This document shows positions 18,551 to 27,601 of a stretch of 64,000 nt of DNA, piece after piece; position 1 is the stretch's first letter, and every line of letters begins with the position of its first letter. The position numbers and the translations under genes are program-made. A model generated the notes under the pieces. That model was not told the origin of the DNA. It did no database searches and saw only the letters and a program-made list of their open reading frames with translations. This stretch comes from Patiriisocius marinistellae. Lineage in GTDB: Bacteria > Bacteroidota > Bacteroidia > Flavobacteriales > Flavobacteriaceae. The stretch covers positions 248,001 to 312,000 of the forward strand of contig NZ_BKCF01000004.1 in NCBI RefSeq assembly GCF_009014635.1, written 5' to 3'.

Positions 18551-19687
18551 TTAATTACAAATTTTTGATTCTAAATATTTATATTTTTCAACTACTTTTT
18601 CTTTGATAAGTTCGTATGCCAGCGTAGGCGCTACAATATCATGATTAAATTGCTGGACGTTTTCAAGGAATTCTTTATTTTGGAGTGCAGTTGTTATGTG
18701 TTTAGTTATTTCATTTATATCTTCTGGGTTTTCAATGAGAAATCCATTTTTTCCATGAATTAATATTTCGGCTGTTGCCCCACCAGGATTTGACTGTATA
18801 GGAAATGCTCCAGAGATTATCGCTTCGAGTAAGGTATTGGGTATTCCATCTGATATATTATTTCCAATATACATTATGCTATTTTTCATAACATTTAAAA
18901 TTTCTTGATGAGGAATTTTTTTTTGTGTTGAATTAATTACTATTTCAAAACCTTCTTTTCTTAATGTTTCTGCAAAATCAACAACAGATTGATGTGCACT
19001 AAAAATATACAGCTTGTATTTTTTAGTTACTTCGTCACATTTTTTTATTGCTTTTAAAATATTTAGAGCTCTGCCAAATTTATGTTCGTAGCCTTTTATT
19101 ATAATTGTATTTCTCTCTTTAACAGCCATGATTTTTTCTGGAATATTATATCCGCCACCTCCTGGGAATGTGCCTAGATATTTTCCTTTGAATCCTTTAG
19201 CCAATGCCAACTCAAAATCTCTTTTAGCATCAGTAAATAGAAAATCCAATCTTCCCAGCATTGCATCAACTTTTTGTTTTGCAATATCAAAGTTTTGATA
19301 GTAATAAATATCACTCCCCCAAGTATTACACATCCACGGTATATTAGGGTGTTTAATCATATAAGGAATAAGAGGATAGCTAATGTTCATATTAAATGAA
19401 TGAACAATATCTGGATTTATTTTTTTAAGTATTAGGTGAAAATTTTCTTCAAATGAAAAATTGAAATTTTTATTTGCATAACGTATCACCCTTGGTAAAC
19501 TTTTTGAAGTCGCCCACTTTCCTAATTTATTCTTTTCCCAATCATTAATAATTGTAAAACCTTTAAAGTAATCTGGGATTTTTCTATGAAGTATATTGAA
19601 AAAAAACAACTCATGTCCTTCCCCTTCTAACTGAGCACACCATCGATAGGTATGAATTGTAGGAATAGCAACAATGAGTATCTTCAT
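18551..19687 (-). CDS. Glycosyltransferase family 4
   Basis: A 378-residue GT-B protein. N-terminal features are ILIVAIPTIHTYRWCAQLEG, PDIVHSFNMNISYPL and NTWGSDIYYY, the last typical of GT4 enzymes with WGSD loops. The donor domain has TIIIKGYEHKFGRALNILKA, LYIFSAHQSV and NNISDGIPNTLLEAIISGAF with the acidic pair, then NPGGATAEIL. It lies in a run of minus-strand genes with gaps of 10 bases or fewer. Specificity unknown. Confidence 0.85.
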   Translation of the reverse strand: MKILIVAIPTIHTYRWCAQLEGEGHELFFFNILHRKIPDYFKGFTIINDWEKNKLGKWATSKSLPRVIRYANKNFNFSFEENFHLILKKINPDIVHSFNMNISYPLIPYMIKHPNIPWMCNTWGSDIYYYQNFDIAKQKVDAMLGRLDFLFTDAKRDFELALAKGFKGKYLGTFPGGGGYNIPEKIMAVKERNTIIIKGYEHKFGRALNILKAIKKCDEVTKKYKLYIFSAHQSVVDFAETLRKEGFEIVINSTQKKIPHQEILNVMKNSIMYIGNNISDGIPNTLLEAIISGAFPIQSNPGGATAEILIHGKNGFLIENPEDINEITKHITTALQNKEFLENVQQFNHDIVAPTLAYELIKEKVVEKYKYLESKICN

Positions 19688-19696
19688 AATATGTAA

Positions 19697-20620
19697 TTAT
19701 TTAATATAATGTGGGCCTTCTTTTCTATTATTGTCAATGCTCTTTAATGCCTTGGGAATAGTCATATTAAAATCTTTATATTCCTTATATGCCCCTTTGG
19801 CTAACTTAAATTTTAATGTTAAAAAATACGTTAGTGTTTTTTTTATTAATTGCTTTTTGTGATATTCCATTTTGGCTAATGGCTCGTTAATATTCACATC
19901 TGCATATTTAGCCTTGCTCCAGTAGTTATTATGATTAATATATTCTTTAGAGTATCGCACAATCTTTTTATTAACCCTCTCTTTTGTATCATGGTTCACA
20001 TAAGTATTGGGTATCACCCCTATTTTAATTTTGTGGAATAATAATCTTTGACATAGATTGACATCCTCCCCTAAATGAAAAAATAAAGGGTCGAATCCAC
20101 CCACTTTTAATAATGCTTTTTTAGAGAGCAACCAACAAGCAGCTGCAACCATAGGCACATCATAAACATCCTTCAAATGTTTACCCAAAACAAAATCTGA
20201 ATAGAAACTTGAATTATGTTTGTAAGCTACGTAGCGACTAAAGGAAGCTTCAAGAAATTCTCCGCTCCAGTCGAGATGAATAGGGCTCAACAAGCCATAT
20301 TGATTATTTTTTTTCTGAAATGAAACTAATCCAGATAATGAATTAGCATGCATTTTTGCATCTTGATTCAATAATAGAATATGTTCTGCTCCTTGTTCTA
20401 AAGCATATTTTATCCCCAAATTATTTCCTGCACCAAATCCTAAATTTTTTCCCTGCGGAAATAAACAAACAGCAGGATACTTGCTTTTAATATGTGAAAC
20501 TGTATTGTCTTTAGAGTTATTATCAATTACAATTATTAATGTCTCAACAACCGAAGCAAGACATGCATCAATCCATTGCATGGCATTGTAGGTAACGATA
20601 ACGGTTGCAGTTGCCTTCAA
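19697..20620 (-). CDS. Glycosyltransferase family 2 (rhamnosyltransferase-like)
   Basis: A 307-residue GT-A enzyme that begins ATVIVTYNAMQWIDACLASV and continues with VIDNNSKDNTVSHI, FGAGNNLGIKYALEQ, LLLNQDAKMHANSL (DxD position) and FFHLGEDVNLCQRLLFHKI, a layout common to WbbL-like rhamnosyl and related transferases. The start is a TTG; no ATG lies in frame nearby. It ends a few bases before the 18551 gene. The actual sugar is not shown by the sequence; no dTDP-rhamnose genes are in the window. Confidence 0.85.
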   Translation of the reverse strand: MKATATVIVTYNAMQWIDACLASVVETLIIVIDNNSKDNTVSHIKSKYPAVCLFPQGKNLGFGAGNNLGIKYALEQGAEHILLLNQDAKMHANSLSGLVSFQKKNNQYGLLSPIHLDWSGEFLEASFSRYVAYKHNSSFYSDFVLGKHLKDVYDVPMVAAACWLLSKKALLKVGGFDPLFFHLGEDVNLCQRLLFHKIKIGVIPNTYVNHDTKERVNKKIVRYSKEYINHNNYWSKAKYADVNINEPLAKMEYHKKQLIKKTLTYFLTLKFKLAKGAYKEYKDFNMTIPKALKSIDNNRKEGPHYIK

Positions 20621-20639
20621 AGTAATAATCTAACGGTTA

Positions 20640-21323
20640 TTATATTATTTTTTGATAAAAATAAAAATCTGCCATTGATGTATTATTTGGGTCTTTTTTA
20701 TCAAAAGGGTATTTGTTTTTTATAAAATCTACTTGTTTCCATTGGTCTGCAACATTAGTGTCAATCCATTTTGTAAACTCTCTACATTTAACGTGAGCTG
20801 CAAAATGGTCATCATAGTTACTAGAATAAATGACCACGTATTTTGTGGAAGCATTAAACAAATCTATCATATAATTTTTAAAAACTGTGTCTTCTACTAA
20901 GTGATATAAAACATCTAAGGACATCACTAACTCAGCTTTAATTGGAGCTATGTCAAACAAACTAGAATGTACAAATCTTTTTGTTTTATCATTTTTAAAT
21001 TTTTCTTCACAAATAGCAATTGCTTTTTTTGAAACGTCAACGCCAGTGTATTGGGGATATTCTGAAAGTGTGAGCTGGTTTCCATCTCCACTTCCAAATT
21101 CCAATATAGTTTTAATAGAATTATTCTTTACAAATGCATTTAATATTTCAGCTTTAAAGCTAGCTAACCTTCCATAACTACCAGAGCCAGAATCTCTATT
21201 TGTTACATATCTATTTTCCCAATATTCTTTTGACCCAACAAATTCTTTTTTTTGGGGCTTACCTTTGATTAAATTCCGCAGTGCCTTGTAGCCTTTTGTC
21301 TTTTTAATATTCATGGAGTGCAT
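20640..21323 (-). CDS. Class I SAM-dependent methyltransferase
   Basis: A 227-residue protein with the methyltransferase motif I ILEFGSGDGNQLTL, the acidic strand-2 end YTGVDVSKKAI, and strand-4 region LVMSLDVLYHLVED. In a polysaccharide locus it probably O-methylates a sugar or caps the chain end, using S-adenosylmethionine; this is inference from context. The ATG at 21323 overlaps the stop of the upstream gene by one base; a second ATG at 21314 is possible. The end is 19 bases before the next gene. Confidence 0.8.
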   Translation of the reverse strand: MHSMNIKKTKGYKALRNLIKGKPQKKEFVGSKEYWENRYVTNRDSGSGSYGRLASFKAEILNAFVKNNSIKTILEFGSGDGNQLTLSEYPQYTGVDVSKKAIAICEEKFKNDKTKRFVHSSLFDIAPIKAELVMSLDVLYHLVEDTVFKNYMIDLFNASTKYVVIYSSNYDDHFAAHVKCREFTKWIDTNVADQWKQVDFIKNKYPFDKKDPNNTSMADFYFYQKII

Positions 21324-22570
21324 TAATTAAATTGCTCGTACAAAGTAATCATTTTTTGTGCTAATATTATATTGTTAAAATTTGTTTTAACAAAGTCATT
21401 AGCTTTAATTCCCATTGCATTGCGAGTTGTCGTTTCTTTGATAAATAGTTCAACTTTATCTACCATTGATTGAATATCCTTTTCATTCACTAAAAACCCA
21501 GTCTCTCCATCAATAAGTGTATCTGCCACACCCCCAGAATTAAAAGCAACTACTGGTATTCCAGTTGCTTGAGCTTCTAAAGTAACTAGCCCTTGCGCTT
21601 CTGCCCTACCATCAATATCTGTAATAGATGTCATTAAAAATAGATCACTATCATACAGCAGTTTCTTTATTTCTCCTTGACTTTTTTCTAGTACTAAATG
21701 TACTGAGTTTTCAAGATCTAAATCTATAACAAGTTTCTTTAAATTTTCATATTCAGGACCGCTACCTATGATCGTATATTCTACGTCAAACCCTCTGTTG
21801 ATTAGTTGATTTATAACTTGAATACCATAAGAATGACCTTTTAAGGGGATCAACCTTCCAATTGAAATAATTGACAATTTTGGTTTTAAAATTCGCTTTT
21901 TATATTCAAAAAAGTTTGTATCAACACCCACGGGTATTGTATGGATTAATGATAGCGGACAACCCAATTCTAGTACTTTTTCTTTAAGATATGTTGTATT
22001 TACTGTCACAAATGCAGCGGTTTTAAAAACCGCTTTATATTTTTCTTTTAATAAGACAAATGTATTATCATCAACAGCATGTGCATCAAAACCGTGAAAA
22101 CTGACACCATAGGGTGCTTTTAAAACACCTAATTGTTTCATAGTAGCAAGATGAATTGCATTTATGCCAAAATGCGCATGATAGAAATCAAATTCAGGTA
22201 ATTTTTTAAATGCCTCAGCTAACATTATTTTTTTAAGCCAAATACTTCTTTTCATTGAAGATGCTCGAAGAAATTTAGAACCTTTTGTCCAAAGACTTTT
22301 GTTTCTTAATATTATAAGTGTGACATCTTTTAATTTCTCTATGTGAGAATTAGGAGACTCTGGTAGATACTGTAATGTTTTATCAATTAAATTATAGGAT
22401 TCAATTATATAAGGCTGACTTGCTTTTAAAATATCCTGTTTTTTTCTAGCTAAAATGGTCAAATTATACCCAGCATCTACTAATCCTGTAATATGGTTTA
22501 CAATAAATGTTTCAGAAATTGAGGGAAAATAACTAGTTAGTATGGCAATATGCTTTTTATTAAATTTCAT
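21323..22570 (-). CDS. Glycosyltransferase family 4 (WcaL-like)
   Basis: A 415-residue GT-B enzyme resembling colanic-acid WcaL/AmsK transferases. N-terminal features are IAILTSYFPSISETFIVNHI (the SETFI segment is typical), FDFYHAHFGINAIHLA and VSFHGFDAH. The C-terminal half has LSIISIGRLIPLKGHSYGIQ, YTIIGSGPEYENLKKLV and RAEAQGLVTLEAQATGIPVV with the E-x7-E pair, then NSGGVADTLIDGETGFLV. It overlaps the upstream GT2 gene by four bases and the methyltransferase gene by one, so the three are coupled. Confidence 0.88.
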   Translation of the reverse strand: MKFNKKHIAILTSYFPSISETFIVNHITGLVDAGYNLTILARKKQDILKASQPYIIESYNLIDKTLQYLPESPNSHIEKLKDVTLIILRNKSLWTKGSKFLRASSMKRSIWLKKIMLAEAFKKLPEFDFYHAHFGINAIHLATMKQLGVLKAPYGVSFHGFDAHAVDDNTFVLLKEKYKAVFKTAAFVTVNTTYLKEKVLELGCPLSLIHTIPVGVDTNFFEYKKRILKPKLSIISIGRLIPLKGHSYGIQVINQLINRGFDVEYTIIGSGPEYENLKKLVIDLDLENSVHLVLEKSQGEIKKLLYDSDLFLMTSITDIDGRAEAQGLVTLEAQATGIPVVAFNSGGVADTLIDGETGFLVNEKDIQSMVDKVELFIKETTTRNAMGIKANDFVKTNFNNIILAQKMITLYEQFN

Positions 22571-23514
22571 AAAAAATGACCGTTTACTACTTCATTATAT
22601 CTAGTCAACCCCTTACCTGTTAGTTTATAAAAGACTGATATTACATAAAGTTTAAGCTTAAACATCATGCTTAATTGATTATTTTTAAAAAGAACATTAT
22701 TAAACAGTTGAAATTGTTTGGCTTTTAATGCATTTTTTAAGGAGTTAAAGTATCGTTGGGTTGGGTATAATCTTAATCTTTTTTCTAGTTTCATTGCATC
22801 AAAGAAAATAGCTTCCCGCACTAAAATTTCCGAAGTTAAATCCTCTTTTTTTAAATTAGAGAATTGAGAAGTGATTGTATTTACATGCAACCTTACTAAA
22901 CAATGTGCCTTAGTCACTTGAGTTATATTAGCTTTTTTTTGTGAAATACACTTATAGACAAAATCTAAATCTTGCGCCCTAGTTAGTGTTTCAGAAAATT
23001 TTATGTTTTTTACAAATTCTCTTCTATACATCAATGAAGGAATATTAAATACTAAATCTCCTAACAAATAGGATTCTAAGATATCTTCAGTTTTCTTACA
23101 GTTGTATGTTGCTTTTATATTTTTTGATGTTTTTTCAAAAGTTTTAAATCCACTAAATACTGCATCAATTTTACTGTCTATCAACGCAATTTTTTCTTCA
23201 AGCGCATTTTTAACCATCAAATCATCACTATCAAACCATTGTACAAATTCACCCTTAATTTTAGTAAACCCAAAGTTACGACAACTGTTTCCACCTTTAA
23301 TTAATGTTATTGGTCTATAGTAAAATTGTATTCTACCATCATTTTGCATATATCGTTGCATGACTTGCGAAGTAGTATCTGTAGAGCCGTCATCAACAAC
23401 AATACATTCCCAATTTTCATAGGTTTGTTGTTGTATTGAATCCAATGTTTCTGCAATCAAAGAAGCTCTATTATAAGTTGGGATTATTATGGAGACTAAT
23501 GGCTGTGCATTCAT
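22567..23514 (-). CDS. Glycosyltransferase family 2
   Basis: A 315-residue GT-A enzyme: VSIIIPTYNRASLIAETLDS, CIVVDDGSTDTTSQVMQRY, CRNFGF and QWFDSDDLM at the metal site. It is closely similar to the GT2 at 17539-18543 over the first 120 residues and diverges after, which suggests an in-locus duplication followed by change of acceptor. It starts at an ATG and its stop overlaps the next gene by four bases. Substrate unknown. Confidence 0.87.
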   Translation of the reverse strand: MNAQPLVSIIIPTYNRASLIAETLDSIQQQTYENWECIVVDDGSTDTTSQVMQRYMQNDGRIQFYYRPITLIKGGNSCRNFGFTKIKGEFVQWFDSDDLMVKNALEEKIALIDSKIDAVFSGFKTFEKTSKNIKATYNCKKTEDILESYLLGDLVFNIPSLMYRREFVKNIKFSETLTRAQDLDFVYKCISQKKANITQVTKAHCLVRLHVNTITSQFSNLKKEDLTSEILVREAIFFDAMKLEKRLRLYPTQRYFNSLKNALKAKQFQLFNNVLFKNNQLSMMFKLKLYVISVFYKLTGKGLTRYNEVVNGHFL

Positions 23515-23569
23515 TATAGTAAAGATAATCGTTACTTATATACTAGGCGAATTTGCTAATTTTATAATC

Positions 23570-24565
23570 CTAGTTTTTTTCAAAAAGCCTTTTAATATTA
23601 GCTCTCAATTTTGGAGTAGTATGTTTTTTTAATAAAATAATCCAATAATTTTTTTTTCGTTCAACCATTGCTCTTTCAATTGATTTCCAATACTCTATAT
23701 AACGATCTACCATTATATCAATATTAAGCTCTTTCAATGCAAAGTTTTTAAAATACACTCCATCCTCTTGTTTATACTTTAACATTTCAGAAGCCAAAAG
23801 AGCTGGAGTATAAGTTGTTTTTGAATACCTACCCGAACAATTATTTTGAATACTCAAACCTAGAATATTGCGTATATAGCCATCTCCCATCGATTCAAAA
23901 TATGTACGATCGTCAAATACAATAACTGGTCTCCCACATGACATTGCTTCATAAGCACTCCTTCCTAAACCAACAACAATATCGGCTTCATTTATAACTT
24001 CTTCAACATTCCATGTTTTTTTTTTATGCATATTTGCTTCAACAAAATGAACACCAGAGATCTTACAGGCCTCTTTTATAACATTATTTGCCTCTTTGGT
24101 CTTACACAAGCTAAGTACATTTGTGAGCGTTTTATTAATAGGTTTTGCTGGATAAAAACGATTGATATTAATACCGTTTAAAACAATAAGACTATTAAAA
24201 CCTTTTTTTGCTAAATGTGATTGTACTTCTTGGGAAATTGAAATGTGAGCATTTGCTAATGGTGATGGTTGTTCTAAAACTGGGAAAATTCCATGGCAAA
24301 TTTGTATAGTAAACCCTTTTTTGTGAAGATATGGAATTGTAGTATTGTGGTTTGCAAATATGACATCATATTTGGGTTTTGTCATATATGAAACTCCTAA
24401 TACTTCCTCAATGTTTTTTGAGACTATACCTTTATGCAACGTAAAATACTCAACATGTATATTACTTCGTTTTATTAAAGCCTCAATTAAAGTATATACA
24501 AATGTTTCTGACCCCCCTAGTGCATTGAGGTGATTAGTTGCGACAAGTACATTTGTAATTTGCAT
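23570..24565 (-). CDS. Glycosyltransferase, GT-B (C-terminal GT4-like)
   Basis: A 331-residue protein. The N-terminus has the acceptor-domain loop NHLNALGGSETFVYTLIEAL, with GGSE in place of the usual GGAE, and VIFANHNTTIPYLHKKGF. The C-terminal half carries VNVLSLCKTKEANNVIKEA-type and ADIVVGLGRSAYEAMSCGRP stretches followed by VIVFDDRTYFES, a donor-site pattern seen in GT4 enzymes from capsule loci. A promoter-like box sits upstream of its start. Specificity unknown. Confidence 0.75.
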   Translation of the reverse strand: MQITNVLVATNHLNALGGSETFVYTLIEALIKRSNIHVEYFTLHKGIVSKNIEEVLGVSYMTKPKYDVIFANHNTTIPYLHKKGFTIQICHGIFPVLEQPSPLANAHISISQEVQSHLAKKGFNSLIVLNGININRFYPAKPINKTLTNVLSLCKTKEANNVIKEACKISGVHFVEANMHKKKTWNVEEVINEADIVVGLGRSAYEAMSCGRPVIVFDDRTYFESMGDGYIRNILGLSIQNNCSGRYSKTTYTPALLASEMLKYKQEDGVYFKNFALKELNIDIMVDRYIEYWKSIERAMVERKKNYWIILLKKHTTPKLRANIKRLFEKN

Positions 24566-24617
24566 AAACTTTTTAATTATCTGTCATCTCCTAAAAAACC
24601 ATTAAAACTAATTTTTA

Positions 24618-24625
24618 CAAAATTA
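24618..24625 (-). promoter_or_regulatory. Promoter -7 box (TAATTTTG) in the sulfotransferase-GT gap
   Basis: The minus strand carries TAATTTTG, matching TAnnTTTG, 52 bases before the ATG of the 23570-24565 gene. A TTG lies 15 bases further upstream, slightly closer than usual. It lies in a 74-base gap, one of the few real gaps in the locus, so an internal promoter is plausible. Confidence 0.45.
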
Positions 24626-24639
24626 GGCGAAGCACAACT

Positions 24640-25374
24640 TCAATTTTTAGCACTAAATTTAGTATAAAAAGCAATCTCAGTACTCAATTCTTGTTTTAAT
24701 TGCTTTACAATTTCGTGGGGCATTTCAGAAATAAAACTATTTTTTTGACCACTTCTAAATACTCCCTTTATATTAATTTTTGAGGTTTTGTCATTTTGTA
24801 ATATTATAGACCCTATATCTGAGGTTTCTATATTCAATTGCTTAAAAACTTTTAGAAGTTCCATTTCAGTATCTGCTAATAGATCTTCATAACGCACCAA
24901 AACAGCTTTCTTTAATTCTGAAAGTTCTATTAATTTAGCATAATACTCTTTTACTAATACGACGGCAGAAACTACATCATGAGAAGCAAAAGCCTTCATT
25001 TCAGACTTTAAAATTGAATTAACAATTGCAAGTGGATATCTTAAGATTATCAGTGGTGTACTATTAGGAAAATCATTTAAAATAGCCTCATACTGTAGCG
25101 TATGCATAGGAGTTTTTTCAATGACAGTCTTGTTTGGGTGTTGTTTTAAAAACAACTTTATCTTCTTTTTAGCCTTCTTCGGAAATTTTATATAAACACC
25201 AGATTCGCTTGTTGGATAAGAACCGTCCATGTTTTTTTTTACACCATCAATAAACGGAATCACCTCACTACTTGATTCCAACAAAGACCATAGCCATGTA
25301 GTCCCTCCACGTGGGGCTCCAAATATAAAAACAAGCTTTGCTGTCTTTTTATTGAAAAAGTTTTCAAAAATCAT
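24640..25374 (-). CDS. Sulfotransferase family protein
   Basis: A 244-residue PAPS-dependent sulfotransferase fold. The 5'-phosphosulfate-binding loop is FGAPRGGTTWLWSLLESS (residues 18-35), and the 3'-phosphate side shows PLIILRYPLAIVNSILKSEM with the conserved R-x-P-x-x-x-x-x-S pattern. The remainder (LVRYEDLLADTEMELLKVF) is typical. In this locus it probably adds sulfate esters to the polysaccharide. No PAPS-making genes are in the window, so the donor would come from elsewhere. It follows the wzt gene on the same strand after 44 bases. Confidence 0.85.
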   Translation of the reverse strand: MIFENFFNKKTAKLVFIFGAPRGGTTWLWSLLESSSEVIPFIDGVKKNMDGSYPTSESGVYIKFPKKAKKKIKLFLKQHPNKTVIEKTPMHTLQYEAILNDFPNSTPLIILRYPLAIVNSILKSEMKAFASHDVVSAVVLVKEYYAKLIELSELKKAVLVRYEDLLADTEMELLKVFKQLNIETSDIGSIILQNDKTSKINIKGVFRSGQKNSFISEMPHEIVKQLKQELSTEIAFYTKFSAKN

Positions 25375-25418
25375 TTATGTTTAATTCAAGTGTCTAAAAT
25401 TATAAATACAAATTGAGT

Positions 25419-26708
25419 TTACAATTCTTTAAATTGATTTACCATTAAAAAACTATTCTCAACAAGGACACCCTGTTTAGAGACTTGTTCTTTTCCAGTT
25501 CCAAAAAAATCACCACCCACCACATTAAAAATTAATACATTTTCAATATCATCAAGTGTACCTCCACTAGTTAAACATGTTAATTGCAAACTATACTCAC
25601 CATTTGGCAGCGGTAATTTGGGGATGGTACATGAAACATTACCCTTATGTGTTTCATGCAAACTATATAAAGTATCTGTAAAAGCATTATTACACAAAAA
25701 ACGCATAACACCTTGATTATCAATAAACTTTAACCGTATCGCAATATTGTCTTTTGCGTGTTTTAATGAAAACCTAACATCAAATGTATAGTGTTCACCT
25801 GACAGTAAATTTGTTTGCTCAACGCCTTTTTTGTCTTTTATTGAAATATCACTAAATCTAAAGTCTTTACCACCTCTTCTATCCTCACGGTTGTTCAAAT
25901 CAACATGCGCTTCATTTTTATTATTAATTAAATAAAAGTCAACCGCATCATCTGTATTTCCCTTAAAAACTATACTACCGTTTTCGATTACAAAAGCTCT
26001 TGTACACAAACTTTTAACCGCAGCCATATTATGACTCACAAAAAGTACTGTACGCCCATCAGTCTTACTAATATCCTGCATTTTACCAATTGCTTTTTTC
26101 TGAAATTCTGCATCTCCCACAGCAAGTACTTCATCAATTACAAGAATATCTGGCTCTAAATGTGCCGCGACCGCAAAAGCAAGTCGTACTCGCATACCGC
26201 TACTATACCTTTTAACAGGAGTGTCAATAAACATTTCACACCCAGAAAAAGATATTATTTCCTCCAGTTTTGATGAAATTTCGGCTTTGGTCATTCCTAA
26301 AATTGCACCATTCAAAAAAATATTTTCTCTTCCAGTTAATTCGGGATGAAAACCAGTTCCTACTTCTAATAGCGAAGCAATTCTACCTTTTGTTTTAATC
26401 TCTCCCGTTGACGGCGTAGTCACCCGAGATAATATTTTAAGCAACGTTGATTTACCAGCACCATTTTTTCCTATGATACCTAAAACCTCTCCTTTCTCAA
26501 CTTCAAAATTAATATTTTTCAGTGCCCACACATAATTCTCAGTCGCCTTGGCACTTCTATCATTAACAGCTCCCACTTTTAAAAATGGATTTTCTTTTCC
26601 GCGTATGCGAAACCACCATCTTTTTAAATCATGATTGAGCGTACCCGTACCAACCAATCCTAAACGGTATTGTTTTGAAATATTTGATGCGGTTAAAATA
26701 ATGCTCAT
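25419..26708 (-). CDS. wzt: Polysaccharide ABC exporter, ATP-binding subunit
   Basis: A 429-residue ABC ATPase that energises export of a lipid-linked glycan. Residues about 1-250 are the nucleotide-binding domain: Walker A GIIGKNGAGKSTLLKIL, signature YSSGMRVRLAFAVAAHL, Walker B DILVIDEVLAVGD and the switch His in VLFVSHNMA. Residues from about 280 to the end form the extra Wzt C-terminal beta-sandwich (FRFSDISIKDKKG, LPLPNGEYSLQLTC), which in this family recognises the finished, end-capped chain. It lies 29 bases downstream of wzm; a CTTCGGAAAT motif copy sits in that gap. Confidence 0.93.
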   Translation of the reverse strand: MSIILTASNISKQYRLGLVGTGTLNHDLKRWWFRIRGKENPFLKVGAVNDRSAKATENYVWALKNINFEVEKGEVLGIIGKNGAGKSTLLKILSRVTTPSTGEIKTKGRIASLLEVGTGFHPELTGRENIFLNGAILGMTKAEISSKLEEIISFSGCEMFIDTPVKRYSSGMRVRLAFAVAAHLEPDILVIDEVLAVGDAEFQKKAIGKMQDISKTDGRTVLFVSHNMAAVKSLCTRAFVIENGSIVFKGNTDDAVDFYLINNKNEAHVDLNNREDRRGGKDFRFSDISIKDKKGVEQTNLLSGEHYTFDVRFSLKHAKDNIAIRLKFIDNQGVMRFLCNNAFTDTLYSLHETHKGNVSCTIPKLPLPNGEYSLQLTCLTSGGTLDDIENVLIFNVVGGDFFGTGKEQVSKQGVLVENSFLMVNQFKEL

Positions 26709-26737
26709 TTTTTCTTCGGAAATATTAAATAATTGAC

Positions 26738-27601
26738 CTATACAGTATCGATAAAATTTTTCTCAGTTCGATTAAAAACTATTAATCCAAAAAAGAACAA
26801 AATACACGAAACACCAAGTGTATATAAAAATCCCCACCATGTAAAATAGCCAGAATCCATTGTTATATGCCTAAAACCTTCAACAATTTGTGCTAGTGGA
26901 TTAAACTCTAAAAGCCACGAATATTCAGGCTTTTTTTCAATAATTTCACTCATAGGAAAAGGTACTGCAGAGATGTACATTAATAGTTGGACTGCAAAAC
27001 TAACAACTACATTTAAATCCTTGTATTTTGTAGTCCAAGATGAAATGAGCATTCCAGCTCCAAGCCCAAGCATTGCCATCATTAATACATATATAGGAAA
27101 TAATACTAATTTACTATTTGGGGTTAAATCATAGCCTCCCCATGTAATGAAATAAAAATAGAAAATGATAAAAATAAAGAGCTGGATGCCAAACTTCAAT
27201 AAATTAGAAAATGTTACCGAGATAGGCATTATTGCTCTGGGGAAATACACTTTTCCAAAAATATTTTGATTCTTTGTAAAAGTACTCGAAGTTTCGGTCA
27301 AACATACCTTGAAATAATTCCATGCTGTTATTCCTGCGAGGTTAAAAAGAAATGGCGGAATTCCCCCGGTTTTAATATTTCCGAGGTTATTGAAAACTAA
27401 AGTAAATATTACAGAAGTAAAAAGAGGTTGAATGAGATACCAAAGTGGACCTAAAATAGTTTGTTTATAGACTGTAACAATATCTCGTTTAACAAATAAA
27501 AAAAGCAAATCTCTATACTGCCACAGCTCTTTTAAATTGAGGTCAATCAATTTTTTCTTAGCCGAAATCTCGTATAACCACTCGTCTTTTTCTACACTCA
27601 T
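26738..27601 (-). CDS. wzm: Polysaccharide ABC exporter, permease subunit
   Basis: A 287-residue ABC-2 type permease with six hydrophobic segments. Its N-terminal motif LWQYRDLLFLFVKRDIVTVY and LGPLWYLIQPLF are hallmarks of Wzm/TagG proteins, and NPLAQIVEGFRHI near the end is also conserved. It forms the inner-membrane channel for the Wzt ATPase encoded immediately downstream. It begins one base after the epimerase gene ends, so it is in the same operon. Confidence 0.93.
   Translation of the reverse strand: MSVEKDEWLYEISAKKKLIDLNLKELWQYRDLLFLFVKRDIVTVYKQTILGPLWYLIQPLFTSVIFTLVFNNLGNIKTGGIPPFLFNLAGITAWNYFKVCLTETSSTFTKNQNIFGKVYFPRAIMPISVTFSNLLKFGIQLFIFIIFYFYFITWGGYDLTPNSKLVLFPIYVLMMAMLGLGAGMLISSWTTKYKDLNVVVSFAVQLLMYISAVPFPMSEIIEKKPEYSWLLEFNPLAQIVEGFRHITMDSGYFTWWGFLYTLGVSCILFFFGLIVFNRTEKNFIDTV

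Noticed and set aside
23542-23574. ACTAGG / CCTAGT inverted repeat followed by a T-run on the plus strand
   Set aside because: No plus-strand gene ends there; on the minus strand, where the genes lie, no T-run follows and the repeat overlaps a stop codon. The 6-bp stem with a 21-base loop is weak.
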